DNA of 64,000 nucleotides, from the NCBI GenBank assembly GCA_030041515.1, contig JASHNS010000053.1, forward strand, positions 1 through 64,000, read 5' to 3'. The position numbers and the translations under genes are program-made. The notes beneath the pieces are model-generated. The model was not told the origin of the DNA. It made no database searches and saw only the letters and a list, made by a program, of their open reading frames with translations. The stretch is from Acidobacteriaceae bacterium. Lineage in GTDB: Bacteria > Acidobacteriota > Terriglobia > Terriglobales > Acidobacteriaceae. How positions within the stretch are numbered: position 1 is the stretch's first letter; each line of letters begins with the position of its first letter. Positions 55,039 through 64,000 of this stretch are shown in pieces.

Positions 55039-58017
55039 ATGCCCGTTGTTCCGCCGCCGGGGAACGAGACGCCCGGCCCCTGGCCACCGCTGAAGGAGAC
55101 GCTTTCGCTGCCCCGCACCGACTTCGCCATGAAGGCGAATCTCCCCCAGAATGAGCCAAAGCGCCTCGAAGCCTGGCGCCAGACTGACCTCTACGCCCGC
55201 ATCCGCCAGGCCCGCCACGGCCGCCCCCGCTACGTCCTCCACGACGGCCCTCCCTACGCCAACGGACCCCTCCATCTCGGCCACGCCCTCAACAAGTGCC
55301 TCAAGGATTTCATCGTCAAGTCCAAAACCATGGCGGGCTTTGACGCCCCTTACGTCCCCGGCTTCGACTGCCATGGCCTTCCCATCGAAATCAAAGTCGA
55401 CGAGCAGCTCGACCGCAAAAAGCTCGACCTGCCCGCCGCCGAATTCCTCCGCCACTGCCGCGAGTACGCCCAGAAGTACGTCGACCTTCAGACCAGCCAA
55501 TTCGTCCGCCTCGGCGTCTTCGGCCGCTGGCAGTAGCCCTATTCCACCATGTCGCGCGACTACGAAGCGCGTACGCTCGAAACCTTTTACCGCTTCCTCG
55601 AAGGCGGCTTCGTCTATCGCGGCCTCAAGCCCGTCTACTGGTGCATCCACGACCGCACCGCGCTCGCCGACGCCGAAATCGAGTACGAGATGCACTCCAG
55701 CCCCAGCGTCTACGTCCGCTACGATCTCACCAGCGACGCTGCGGCCCTCCATCCTGCCCTCGCCGGCCGCCAGGTCGCGACCATCATCTGGACCACCACC
55801 CCCTGGACCCTCCCCGCCTCGCTCGCCGTCGCCTTCCATCCCCAGTTCGAGTACGTCGCCCTGCAGTCCGGTGACGCCCAGGACGCCCGTGTTTACATCG
55901 TCGCCGCCGCCCTGGAGCAATCCGTCCGCGAAAACTGCAAACTCGAATCCGCCGTCCCCGTGGCGAAGTTCCTCGGCGCGCGTCTCGAAGGCGCCACCTT
56001 CCGCCATCCCTTCCTCGACCGCCAGATCCTCGGCGTCCTCGCCGACTACGTCACCACCGAGCAGGGAACCGGCGCCGTCCACACCGCTCCCGCCCATGGC
56101 GCCGACGACTTCTACACCGGCGCGAAATATGGCCTCGATCAAACCTGCCGCGTCGACAACGAGGGCCGCATCCGACAGGGCCTGCCCGAATACGACGGCA
56201 AGACCGTCTTCCAGGCCAATCAGCCCATCATCGATCTGCTCGCCGCGCGCGGCGTGCTCCTCGGCCGCTCCGACATCTACCACAGCTATCCGCACTGCTG
56301 GCGCTGCCATAACCCCGTCATCTTCCGCGCCACGGAGCAGTGGTTCATCTCCACCGACACGCCCATGACGAACCCCGACGGCACGCCGACGACCTTCCGC
56401 CAGCGCGCCCTCGATGAGATCAAAAACAGCGTGAAATGGGATCCCGCGTGGGGCGAAGAGCGCATCGCCAACATGATCGCCACGCGCCCCGACTGGTGCA
56501 TCTCCCGCCAGCGCGTCTGGGGCGTGCCCATCGCCGTCTTCCTCTGCAAAGGCTGCCATGCGCCGCTCAACGACTGCGTCCTCAACGAGCGCATCGTCGA
56601 GCTGTTCGCGAAGCAGGGCGCCGAAGCGTGGCATACCGAGGCCGCCGATCGGCTCCTCCCGCACGGCGCGCACTGCGCCAAGTGCGGCGGGACAGAATTC
56701 CGCCGCGAGACCGACATCCTCGACGTCTGGTTCGACTCCGGCGCCAGTTGGTACGCCGTCCTCGAGCAGGAGCCCGGCCTCGCGCCGCCCGCCGACCTCT
56801 ACTTCGAGGGCGGCGATCAGTACCGCGGCTGGTTCCACACCTCGCTGCTCACCAGCGTCGGCGTGGGCGCCGAGCACGCCACGCCCTACAAAATGGTCGG
56901 CACCGCGGGATGGACATTGGACGAGCAGGGCCGCGCCATGTCGAAATCTCTCGGCAACGGCGTCGACCCCGTCGACATCGCCGACCGCCTCGGCGCCGAA
57001 ATCGTCCGCCTCTGGGTCGCCAGCGTCGATTTCCGCGAAGACGTCGTCTCCAGCGAACAGATCATGCAGCGCCTCGCGGAAAACTACCGCAAGCTGCGCA
57101 ACACCTTTCGGTTTCTGCTGGGAAATCTCGACGGCTTCTCGCCCGCGCGCGACGCCGTCGCCGACGCCGAGCTGCTTCCCCTCGATCGTTACATGCTCGC
57201 CCGCACCCGCGAGCTGGTCGAGAAGCTGGTCGGCGCCGACGGCCAATCCGGCTGGTACGGCGACTTCCAGTTCCACCGCGTCTTCCACGCCGTCAACGAA
57301 TTCTGCATCGTCGACCTCAGCTCGTTTTACCTCGACGTGCTCAAGGACCGCCTCTACACCTTCGCGCCCGCGAGCCGCGAGCGCCGCTCCGCGCAAACCG
57401 TCCTCTGGCGCATTGCCGACGCGCTCGTGCGCCTCGTCGCACCCATCCTCAGCTTCACGGCGGAAGAGGTCTGGCAGTGTCTGCCGAAAGTCGAAGGCCG
57501 CCCGGAGAGCGTGCATCTCGCCGAGTTTCCGAAGGCCGAAGATCTCGGCGCACCCCTCTCTGATATCGAGGAGTTCGAGTGGATGGTTTTGCTCCGCTCG
57601 CGGACGCGCGCCCTCCATCAATTGGAGACAGACAGAAAGGCCGGCAAGATCGGGAAGGCTCTTGAAGCTGGCGTCCGGATTGTCACCCGCACCAAAATTT
57701 TCACCAGAGCTGCCAGCAGATATCAAGACTCGCTCAAGGAATTATTTAATGTGAGCCAAGTGGAGGCCGCAGCAGAAAACTTGGAGATCCACCCCGATAG
57801 ATACGAGCAGGAATTTGAAAGTGGCCCAATTTCCGATGCTGCGTTCGATCAAGTGGTTGTGGTCTCGACCTTCCCCGCCCTCGGCACCAAATGTAACCGC
57901 TGCTGGAACTACTACCCAGACGACTCCCCGCAGCACGTCCGCCAGTTCGGCCCGTGGGAAAATGTCTGTGGCCGCTGCGCCGACGCCCTCAGCCAGATGG
58001 GATACAAAGACCGCTGA
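55039..58017 (+). CDS. ileS: Isoleucyl-tRNA synthetase, interrupted by an in-frame TAG at codon 166
   Basis: 993 codons from ATG 55039 (GGAG upstream). HIGH motif HLGH at 79-82; catalytic and editing regions (FDCHGLPIEIKVDE, TIIWTTTPWTLPAS, YGLDQTCRVDNEGR); KMSKS as AMSKSLGNGVDP; C-terminal zinc knuckle TKCNRCW...NVCGRCAD. At 55534-55536, in a conserved stretch (LGVFGRWQ*PYSTM), there is TAG with no frame change. Downstream an ATG at 55549 starts an 822-residue frame that holds the editing domain, KMSKS and zinc; upstream gives 165 residues with HIGH. Either the two halves assemble, TAG is read through, the gene is dead with another copy elsewhere, or the base is wrong. Charges tRNA-Ile. Confidence 0.9.
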
Positions 58018-58029
58018 AAAGCGCGATTG

Positions 58030-58110
58030 TTTGAAGGGGCACGGCTTCAGCCGTGCCGTAAAACTCGTAAGATGAATGGGGCTTTAGCCCCTGAGGGACG
58101 ATTTTCCTGC
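58030..58110. repeat. Short CTTCAG-hairpin pair
   Basis: GGGGCACGGCTTCAGCCGTGCC and GGGGCTTTAGCCCC between ileS and lspA. The stem has ACGGC/GCCGT in place of ACGAC/GTCGT, a paired change that keeps the hairpin. Confidence 0.75.
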
Positions 58111-58151
58111 TTGAGTTACCGCCACCACACACTGCTGAGCGAGGCCGTCCA

Positions 58152-58646
58152 GTGACCCGCGATCGCCGCCCCTGGCTCTTCCTCATTGCCGCCTGCGTCC
58201 TCGCGCTCGATCGCCTCACCAAAGCCTGGATCGTCGCCCACATCGAGATCGGCAACACCATCCGCGTCATCCCGCGCGTCTTCTGGCTCTCCCACGTGCA
58301 GAACCCCGGCGCGGCTTTCTCGCTCTTCATTGACTCGCCGCGGCCCACCCTCACCCACTGGCTGCTGGTCGCCTTTTCGCTGGCCGCCGCGCTGGTTGTG
58401 TTTCTCGTCCTGCTCTGGATCGGCCGCCGCTTCACCGCGACCACCCTCGCCCTGGCCCTGGTCCTCGGCGGCACCCTCGGCAACGTCTGGGACCGCATCC
58501 GCTTCGGGATGGTCACCGACTTCCTCGCCGTCCGCATCTACCACTACCACTGGCCCGACTTCAACGTCGCCGACTCGGCCATCGTCATCGGCGGCATCCT
58601 CCTCGTGCTGGACGCCCTCCGCGCCCCCCACCACGAAAAGAATTGA
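58152..58646 (+). CDS. lspA: Lipoprotein signal peptidase (signal peptidase II)
   Basis: 164 residues; GTG at 58152. Four membrane segments. Aspartyl-protease residues in GNVWDRIRFGMVTDF and FNVADSAI; NPGAAFSLF is the usual loop. Cleaves prolipoprotein signals after lipid modification at the inner membrane. ileS-lspA adjacency is common in bacteria. Confidence 0.95.
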   Translation: MTRDRRPWLFLIAACVLALDRLTKAWIVAHIEIGNTIRVIPRVFWLSHVQNPGAAFSLFIDSPRPTLTHWLLVAFSLAAALVVFLVLLWIGRRFTATTLALALVLGGTLGNVWDRIRFGMVTDFLAVRIYHYHWPDFNVADSAIVIGGILLVLDALRAPHHEKN

Positions 58647-58664
58647 CCCGGCGTCCTGAGTCTG

Positions 58665-59000
58665 CATTTGCGGAAAACCCTCCAGGACAGGGGCTTTGTA
58701 TCAGGGCACGACCTTGGTCGTGCCGAAACTGGCCCAAATTGAGCCCGGGCTTTAGCCCCTGAGGGAGGTTTTTTCCTGGATGGTGGCTTTTTCCGCACGC
58801 TCTTCAGTCGTGCCGTACAGCACACAAAAAACCGCGGCTTTCAGTTCCCGCGCGAAGCGGTCGCGAAAAGCGCGACGACGGTAGAAGCCCCGGCCTTCAG
58901 GCCGGGGAAAAGCAGCATGAAGAACGGAGGCCTTCAGGCCCGGATCATCTCACCGCCTCGGGGTGGGCTTGCGAAATAACTCGTCGAAGCAGGCGCTTCG
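58665..59000. repeat. CTTCAG-hairpin cassettes with a covarying stem
   Basis: Non-coding. Contains GTGCCGAAA, GGGCTTTAGCCCC, GTCGCGAAAAGCGCGAC, and CCCCGGCCTTCAGGCCGGGG at 58888-58907. Elsewhere that hairpin is CCTCGGCC...GGCCGAGG: T-to-C in one arm and A-to-G in the other, both preserving the pair. Last piece GGCCTTCAGGCCC near 58930. Confidence 0.8.
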
Positions 59001-59098
59001 TATCCGGGCACGACTCCCCAACCCCCCGCAACCTTGCCCGCGATCACGGGTCTGAAGGGGTACGGACATCGCATCCCGAAGCCGCCTTCGGGAATATA

Positions 59099-59128
59099 TT
59101 GCAATTTCGATCCAGCGGTGCCTATACT
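59099..59128 (+). promoter_or_regulatory. Candidate promoter for the small hypothetical gene
   Basis: TTGCAA (59099-59104), 18-base spacer, TATACT (59123-59128), about 64 bases before the TTG at 59193. A hairpin TCCCGAAG/CTTCGGGA lies just before it (59074-59093). Confidence 0.55.
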
Positions 59129-59192
59129 CAAGCCTCGTCCCCCTGTAGTGCTGTCTGTCCCGGTTGCCCTGTCGGAAAGAACGAGGTGCCAC

Positions 59193-59672
59193 TTGGGTTC
59201 CCCTACGGTCCTCTATTACGGTGCGGATGACTGCATGCGGATTCCCGTCCTTCGGGTCGCCGGATTCCACGTGGCCCGCTGTGCCTCGGTGGCCGAGCTG
59301 GAGCGCCGCCTGCAGGATGATCCCGAAATCGCCATGGTGCTCTTCGAGGAAGCGCGCGGCCAGTCTGCCGACAGCGCGCTGGCGCTGGCCAGGAGACGCA
59401 GCACCGCGGTCCTCGCCCTCTTCCGGCATCCCGCGGGCGAAAGCAGCGAGGCAACATTCGACCTCGTCATCGACCCGGCCACCCCTCCGGCCCGCTGGCT
59501 CCACCGCGTCTCCGAGCTCCTGCTGGCCCGTGCTGGATTCACCGGCGCTCCCTGCGGCTGGGCCCAGGTGGCCCGCAGTCTCGAGTCGCGCCGCCGGAAT
59601 GGGCTCCCGGACGAGGGCAGCGTCCGAGCTCGTGGCTATCGCATCCAGCCCGAAAAGAGGAGATGTACCTGA
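59193..59672 (+). CDS. Hypothetical protein, possible degenerate receiver
   Basis: 159 residues from TTG 59193, preceded by GAGGTG. The first ~85 residues look like a receiver fold: TVLYYGADDCMRIPVLRVAGFHVARCASVAELERRLQDDPEIAMVLFEEARGQSADSALALARRRSTAVLALF, but the phospho-acceptor Asp is not where expected (LFEEA), so it would be a pseudo-receiver if so. The C-terminus is short and basic. Start is uncertain; the frame is open upstream. Confidence 0.55.
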   Translation: MGSPTVLYYGADDCMRIPVLRVAGFHVARCASVAELERRLQDDPEIAMVLFEEARGQSADSALALARRRSTAVLALFRHPAGESSEATFDLVIDPATPPARWLHRVSELLLARAGFTGAPCGWAQVARSLESRRRNGLPDEGSVRARGYRIQPEKRRCT

Positions 59673-59858
59673 GCTCACCGGCCCGCAAGCCAGGCCACGG
59701 AGAGCTGCGCAAAGGTCTTGACCTCATCACCCCTCAGGAATCAGGAACCAGCGATCAGAAAAAGGCCGCGCCTCGATGGCGCCGGCGTTTTCCGCCTTGC
59801 AGCTAAACCGCAAACCGTAGACCGCAAACCCTCCCTGTTCCCGGCACCCCATCCACCC

Positions 59859-62312
59859 CTATTCATTCCTCAGCACCTGCATCGGATCCGTCTCCGCCGC
59901 GCGCCGTGCCGGAATCAGTGCCGCCAGCAGCGCCGCAGCCACCAGCAGCGCAATGCCCGCGAGAATCGACACCGGATCGGTCGCACGGGTCTGGTACAGC
60001 AGGCTCTCTACCCAGCGCGTGGCCGCAAAGGCCAGCGCCAGCCCCGCAACGATCCCTCCCAGCACCGGCAGAGCCGCCTCCCGCACAACAAAACGCATCA
60101 GCGCGGCCTTGCCGCAGCCCAGCGCGATCCGGATCCCAAATTCCTGCTGCCGCTGCGAAACCGAGTACGCCAGCACCCCATAGATTCCCAGCAGCGCCAG
60201 CAGCAGCGCCGCGGCGCCGAAGCTCGACAAGAGCTGCATCTGGAAGCGCTCGCTGGCCACCGAGTCAGAGACCTGCGCGTCGAGCGATTGGAGCAGGGGG
60301 ACGGCGACTTCGGGATCGATCTTCCACAGCGTCTGGCGGATCGACGCGGCCAGTCGCGAGCTGGGCAGCGCACTGCGGATGAGGAAGTTCGGGCGATACC
60401 ACGCGTTTTGCCAATAGGAGAAGTACACCATGTTGGCGACCGACTGCAGATCGTTAATGCGGGCATCGGCCAGAACGCCCACCACCGTGTAGGTATTGTT
60501 GTCGCCGAGCTTGAAGGTGCGGCCGATGGGATTCTCGCCCGGCCAGATGTCTCTGGCCGCCTTTTCGGAGATGAGCGCGTTGCTGGGGTGATTCCTGTCC
60601 GAGGGTTGAAGATCACGGCCCTCGACCAGCGGGATGTGCAAGGTCGTCGCGTAGCTGGGGCTCACCCAGCGAATATCGGCGATGGGCGTGCGGCTGGCCG
60701 GCAGAGGGCGATCGGGACGGTTCACCAGGTCCTCCCAGGTTGCGCCGGCCATGGGCGTCTCGCTGGTCAGTGCCACCGACTGGACGCCGGGGATCTGAGC
60801 GAGATCGCTGAGGGCGCGGTCGTCGAAGGCGGCGCGCGCGGCCTGGCCCTTGGCGTCGGTGCCGCCGAACTGCGGGGCGTAGAGATACGCGGACGCCAGC
60901 GTGACCTGGCTTGCGTCGAAGTCCCGGTTCTGATCCAGCAGGTGCGCAAAGCTGCGGACGAGCAGACCGGTGATCACCAGAAGCGCGAGCGTACAGGCGA
61001 CCTCCGAGGCGACGAGAAGATGGCGGGCGCGGCGGCTTTCGTGCGACGCCGAAACGCGCGCGGTGCTGGACTGCATCGCTCCGTGAGGATCGATCCGCAT
61101 GGACCGGAGCGCGGGCAGCAGGCCGAAAACGAACGCCGTGAGCATGGAGAGTCCCGCGGCAGCGAGCAGCACCGGCCAGCTCACGTGAATGGCGTTAAGC
61201 CGCGGCAGGGTGGTCGGCGCGGCGGCGAGGAAAAGGCGCACCCCCAGCAGGGAGAGGACGATCCCCAGCGCTCCGCCGGCGACAGCGAGCACCAGCGAGT
61301 CGGACAGAGCAGACCACACCAGGCGTCCGCGATCCGCCCCCAGCGCCGCACGGACGGCCAGCTCGCGCTCGCGAGCGACGGCCCGCGCCAGTTGCAGATT
61401 GGCGAGGTTCACGCAGGCAATCAGAAGAATGGCTCCCACCGCCGCCAGCAGAAGCCAGAGGGCCGCGCTGATGCCGCCGGTCACATTGGCCAGCAGCGGT
61501 TCCACATACGGCATCGGCTTCGTATCCAGATGCCTGGCCCCGATGAAGGCGGACTGGATGGTGTTGAGCTCCGCCTGCGCCTGCGTCACCGAGACGCCCG
61601 GCCTGAGCCGCGCGATCGCCAGGTAGTTGTAGTTGTACTGATCGCTGGTGCCGTTCGCGTCCAGCACCACCGGCGTGAATATCTGGTACGGCTCAGCCCC
61701 GTGCGGCACAGGACCCTGCCAGGTATCGCTGACCGCGGGGAACTGGAAACTCCGCGGCAGAACCCCGACGACCGTTTCGGGAATGCCTCCGATGCGGAGG
61801 GTCCGGCCGATGGCCGACGCGTCGCCCTGAAGGTACTGCTGCCAGGCATCCCAGCTCAGGATGGCCACGTTGTCGTGGCCCGCCCTCGCTTCGGAGGGCA
61901 GAAAGGTCCGCCCCAGAATCGGATGAACCCCCAGCACGGAGAAGAAGTCGGGCGAGATTGCGAGGCCTTTCACGATCTGCGGATGACCGTTGCCGGCAGC
62001 GACGCTGTACGACGATGTCTGAAAAGCCGCGGCGCCGGAAAGAGTCTTCGCCGCCGCCTTCCAGTTGAGGAACTGCTGAGGATTGACCTCAATGGGGGCG
62101 GACGCGACGGAGCGGTCGCTCTCCCAGAGCATCACCAGCTGGCCGGGATGGGGGAGGGCCAGGGGCTTGAGCAGCACCGAGTCGACCACGCTGAAGATCG
62201 TCGTGACCGCGCCGATGCCGAGGGCCAGCGTCAGGATCGCGGTGAGGGCGAATCCGGGCGACTGGCGCAGGGTGCGGACGCTGAAGCGCAGGTCCTGAAG
62301 GAATCGTGGCAT
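59859..62312 (-). CDS. Acidobacterial duplicated orphan permease (MacB-like)
   Basis: 817 residues from ATG 62312, with GGGAGAGG upstream. Two FtsX-type halves: N-terminal segment QDLRFSVRTLRQSPGFALTAILTLALGIGAVTTIFSVVDSVLL, MacB periplasmic domain, a membrane block, then a second repeat of the same order ending with EFGIRIALGCGKAALMRFVVREAALPVLGG and IPARRAAETDPMQVLRNE. Matches the ADOP family (TIGR03434), common in acidobacteria and lacking a linked ATPase. An ABC ATPase of the right class is at 25424, not adjacent. Probably an efflux or mechanotransmission permease. Confidence 0.92.
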   Translation of the reverse strand: MPRFLQDLRFSVRTLRQSPGFALTAILTLALGIGAVTTIFSVVDSVLLKPLALPHPGQLVMLWESDRSVASAPIEVNPQQFLNWKAAAKTLSGAAAFQTSSYSVAAGNGHPQIVKGLAISPDFFSVLGVHPILGRTFLPSEARAGHDNVAILSWDAWQQYLQGDASAIGRTLRIGGIPETVVGVLPRSFQFPAVSDTWQGPVPHGAEPYQIFTPVVLDANGTSDQYNYNYLAIARLRPGVSVTQAQAELNTIQSAFIGARHLDTKPMPYVEPLLANVTGGISAALWLLLAAVGAILLIACVNLANLQLARAVARERELAVRAALGADRGRLVWSALSDSLVLAVAGGALGIVLSLLGVRLFLAAAPTTLPRLNAIHVSWPVLLAAAGLSMLTAFVFGLLPALRSMRIDPHGAMQSSTARVSASHESRRARHLLVASEVACTLALLVITGLLVRSFAHLLDQNRDFDASQVTLASAYLYAPQFGGTDAKGQAARAAFDDRALSDLAQIPGVQSVALTSETPMAGATWEDLVNRPDRPLPASRTPIADIRWVSPSYATTLHIPLVEGRDLQPSDRNHPSNALISEKAARDIWPGENPIGRTFKLGDNNTYTVVGVLADARINDLQSVANMVYFSYWQNAWYRPNFLIRSALPSSRLAASIRQTLWKIDPEVAVPLLQSLDAQVSDSVASERFQMQLLSSFGAAALLLALLGIYGVLAYSVSQRQQEFGIRIALGCGKAALMRFVVREAALPVLGGIVAGLALAFAATRWVESLLYQTRATDPVSILAGIALLVAAALLAALIPARRAAETDPMQVLRNE

Positions 62313-62542
62313 GGCGAACCTCTCCCTGAGAGCTTTTGGAATCAAGTGCACATCATGGGCCACCTCCGCTCAGCCTGCAAGCTCTTTGTTTCCGTCGGCG
62401 TCGCCGCGCGGTGCGAAGGCGCCCGCCGCGCCGCCTGTTCGCCCCCGGACAGCGGTGTTCGCGCCCGGACATCGACGCACCGTCTCCGATCTCCTGTCCG
62501 GCCCCTGTACGCTGTCCCGCTGAACGCTGTACGCTGGACCGC

Positions 62543-63715
62543 ATGAATCCCAAAACCACGCATGCGGGAAACGGCCGCGCAGCCAACGCCAAGGCCGGAG
62601 CGCGCGAGCGCTTCGACGCGGCCCGCGACGAGCTCATCGCGCTCAGCCATCGCATCCACGCGCATCCCGAGCTCGGCTTCGAGGAAGAGCAGTCCTCTGC
62701 CTGGCTCTGCGAGGCGCTCGACCAGGCCGGCTTCGCCGTCGAGCGCGGCATCTGCGACATGCCAACGGCGTTCCGCGCGACGGCCGGCTCCGGCCCGCTC
62801 CACATCGGCATCTGCGCGGAGTACGATTCGCTCCCCGGCATCGGCCACGCCTGCGGACACAACATCATCGCCGCCTCGGCCGTCGGCGCGGCCCTGGCTG
62901 CGGCCAAAGTCGCCGACGAGGCCGGCCTCACCATCACCGTGGTCGGCACGCCCGCCGAGGAGGTGGGCAACGCCAGCGGCAAAATCCTCATGCTCGAGCG
63001 CGGCGGCTTCGACGGCATCCACGCGGCGATGATGGTGCACCCCGCGCCCATGGACATGCTGGAGGCGAAGATCATCGCCGCCTCCATGTTCGAAGTGCGC
63101 TGCACCGGCAAGGAGGCGCACGCGTCGGCCTTCCCCGAGCTGGGCATCAACGCGGCCGATGCGCTCACCATCGCGCAAACCGCGCTCGGCCTGCTGCGCC
63201 AGCACATCAAGGCGACGGACCGCATCCACGGCATCGTCACCGAGGGCGGCGTCGCGCCCAACGTCATCCCCGCGCACACCGCGGCGAAGTACATCATCCG
63301 CTCTGAGACGCTGGAGCAGCTCAACGATCTGCGCCCGAAGGTCTATCGCTGCTTCGAGGCCGGCGGCCTCGCCACCGGCGCGAAGGTCGAGATTACCGGC
63401 GGCGACAAGCCCTACGCCGAGATGATGCACGACCACTCGATGGCCGCGCTCTTCCGCGCGAACTCCGAAGCGCTGGGCCGCCCGTTTCCCGACCTTGGCG
63501 AACTGGGCCGCCGCCCCACCGGCTCGACGGACATGGGCAATGTCTCGCTGGCGATGCCGTCCATCCATCCCATGATCGGCATCAACTCGCTGCCGGCGGT
63601 CAACCATCAGCCGGAGTTCACAGCGCACTGCATCACCCCGGACGCCGACAAAGCGCTCATCGACGGCGCCCTCGCCATGGCGTGGACCTGCGTGGATATG
63701 GGGATGAGGCAGTGA
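62543..63715 (+). CDS. M20-family amidohydrolase
   Basis: 390 residues from ATG 62543. M20/M40 zinc-peptidase fold: HRIHAHPELGFEE, YDSLPGIGHACGHN (zinc His, Cys), VVGTPAEEVGNASGK and GVAPNVIPAHTAAKYIIRSET (dimer domain). Resembles AbgB/p-aminobenzoyl-glutamate or N-acyl-amino-acid hydrolases (HIPO/IAA type); substrate not predictable. Upstream 62490-62542 is the GCTGTACGCTG low-complexity type. Confidence 0.9.
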   Translation: MNPKTTHAGNGRAANAKAGARERFDAARDELIALSHRIHAHPELGFEEEQSSAWLCEALDQAGFAVERGICDMPTAFRATAGSGPLHIGICAEYDSLPGIGHACGHNIIAASAVGAALAAAKVADEAGLTITVVGTPAEEVGNASGKILMLERGGFDGIHAAMMVHPAPMDMLEAKIIAASMFEVRCTGKEAHASAFPELGINAADALTIAQTALGLLRQHIKATDRIHGIVTEGGVAPNVIPAHTAAKYIIRSETLEQLNDLRPKVYRCFEAGGLATGAKVEITGGDKPYAEMMHDHSMAALFRANSEALGRPFPDLGELGRRPTGSTDMGNVSLAMPSIHPMIGINSLPAVNHQPEFTAHCITPDADKALIDGALAMAWTCVDMGMRQ

Positions 63716-63769
63716 CCAGTGGGCAGAGATGAGTGAACAGTGATCAGTGATCGGTGATCACAAAAAACC

Positions 63770-64000
63770 GTCATCCTGAGCGAGCGAGCCGAACCCGCTG
63801 CGCGCATTGTGCGCAGCAGGAGTTCCGGCCGCGAGTCGAAGGACCTGCATTTCAAATGGGTGTATCAGCGCATGACTTCAGGGCCTGCTCCGAGCGAAGG
63901 TGCGGTGCTGCTTGCGCTCTGTCTCCCGCCAATTTGCAAAGATTCGTCATCCTGAGCGAGCGAGCCGAATCCGCTGCGCGCATTTTGCGCAGCAGGAGTT
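63770..64000. repeat. Two TCATCCTGAGC elements, the second cut by the window
   Basis: 63770-63854: head GTCATCCTGAGCGAGCGAGC, hairpin CTGCGC/GCGCAG, tail GAGTCGAAGGACCTGCATTTC. 63946-64000: the same head and hairpin, running off the edge. Between them is ATGACTTCAGGGCCTGC, a worn CTTCAG piece. No gene. Confidence 0.75.

Noticed and set aside
55000-57726. Long open frames antisense to real genes, for example opposite ileS, opposite uvrA and opposite the glycosyltransferase at the window start
   Set aside because: In GC-rich genes the reverse frame is often open. These lack ribosome sites, motifs and plausible composition, and the sense genes are certain.
55039-58017. Genome-wide TAG reassignment
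   Set aside because: TAG is the natural stop of many genes here, including murQ, the alcohol dehydrogenase, the metallothionein and the ABC ATPase.

Overview
The window is GC-rich and reads as a chromosomal segment of an Acidobacteriota bacterium, most likely class Terriglobia. The pointers are an acidobacterial-type VWA protein, an 'acidobacterial duplicated orphan permease', several TonB-C-domain proteins, and dense intergenic hairpin repeats of a style common in that group. No rRNA, tRNA, CRISPR array, phage or transposase gene was recognised. The assignment is by recognition of families, not by a search.

Layout. 1-2.8 kb: a GT2 glycosyltransferase (5' end outside the window) and a GT39-like membrane glycosyltransferase. 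2.8-11 kb: a DUF72 gene, glyQ-glyS-O-methyltransferase, then an alcohol dehydrogenase, a VOC protein, a secreted dienelactone-hydrolase-like protein and a BrkB/YihY membrane protein. 11-16.6 kb: a penicillin-binding transpeptidase and the division cluster ftsQ-ftsA-ftsZ on the minus strand. 16.9-25 kb: two tandem paralogous membrane proteins, uvrA carrying an in-frame repeat insertion, a TPR protein, a small exported protein and an orphan receiver. 25-33.8 kb: an ABC ATPase, murQ with a duplicated 3' tail, two TonB-C paralogues (one stopped by an amber codon), a small metallothionein, a VWA protein, a dienelactone hydrolase and an EntS-like exporter. 35-42.5 kb: a MarR regulator with a perfect 30-bp operator-like palindrome, a DUF2007 protein, purB, ubiX, and ADP-heptose genes (gmhB, gmhA, hldE) broken up by a tandem repeat array. 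43-54.8 kb: alaC, a Tat-exported GH79-like enzyme, a nucleotide-sugar dehydrogenase divergent from an undecaprenyl-phosphate sugar transferase, an S10 peptidase, a serine hydrolase and a TonB. 55-64 kb: ileS with an in-frame TAG, lspA, a small hypothetical, the orphan permease and an M20 amidohydrolase.

Together the genes point to an outer-membraned cell making heptose-containing surface polysaccharide and exopolysaccharide, recycling peptidoglycan, and using TonB-driven uptake. The most unusual content is not a classical operon. It is (i) ileS, an essential gene, split by an in-frame amber codon, with a second amber in a TonB paralogue; (ii) families of modular hairpin repeats, some in tandem arrays, with stems that co-vary between copies and one family inserted in frame into uvrA; and (iii) a metallothionein preceded by a leader with a terminator-like hairpin.
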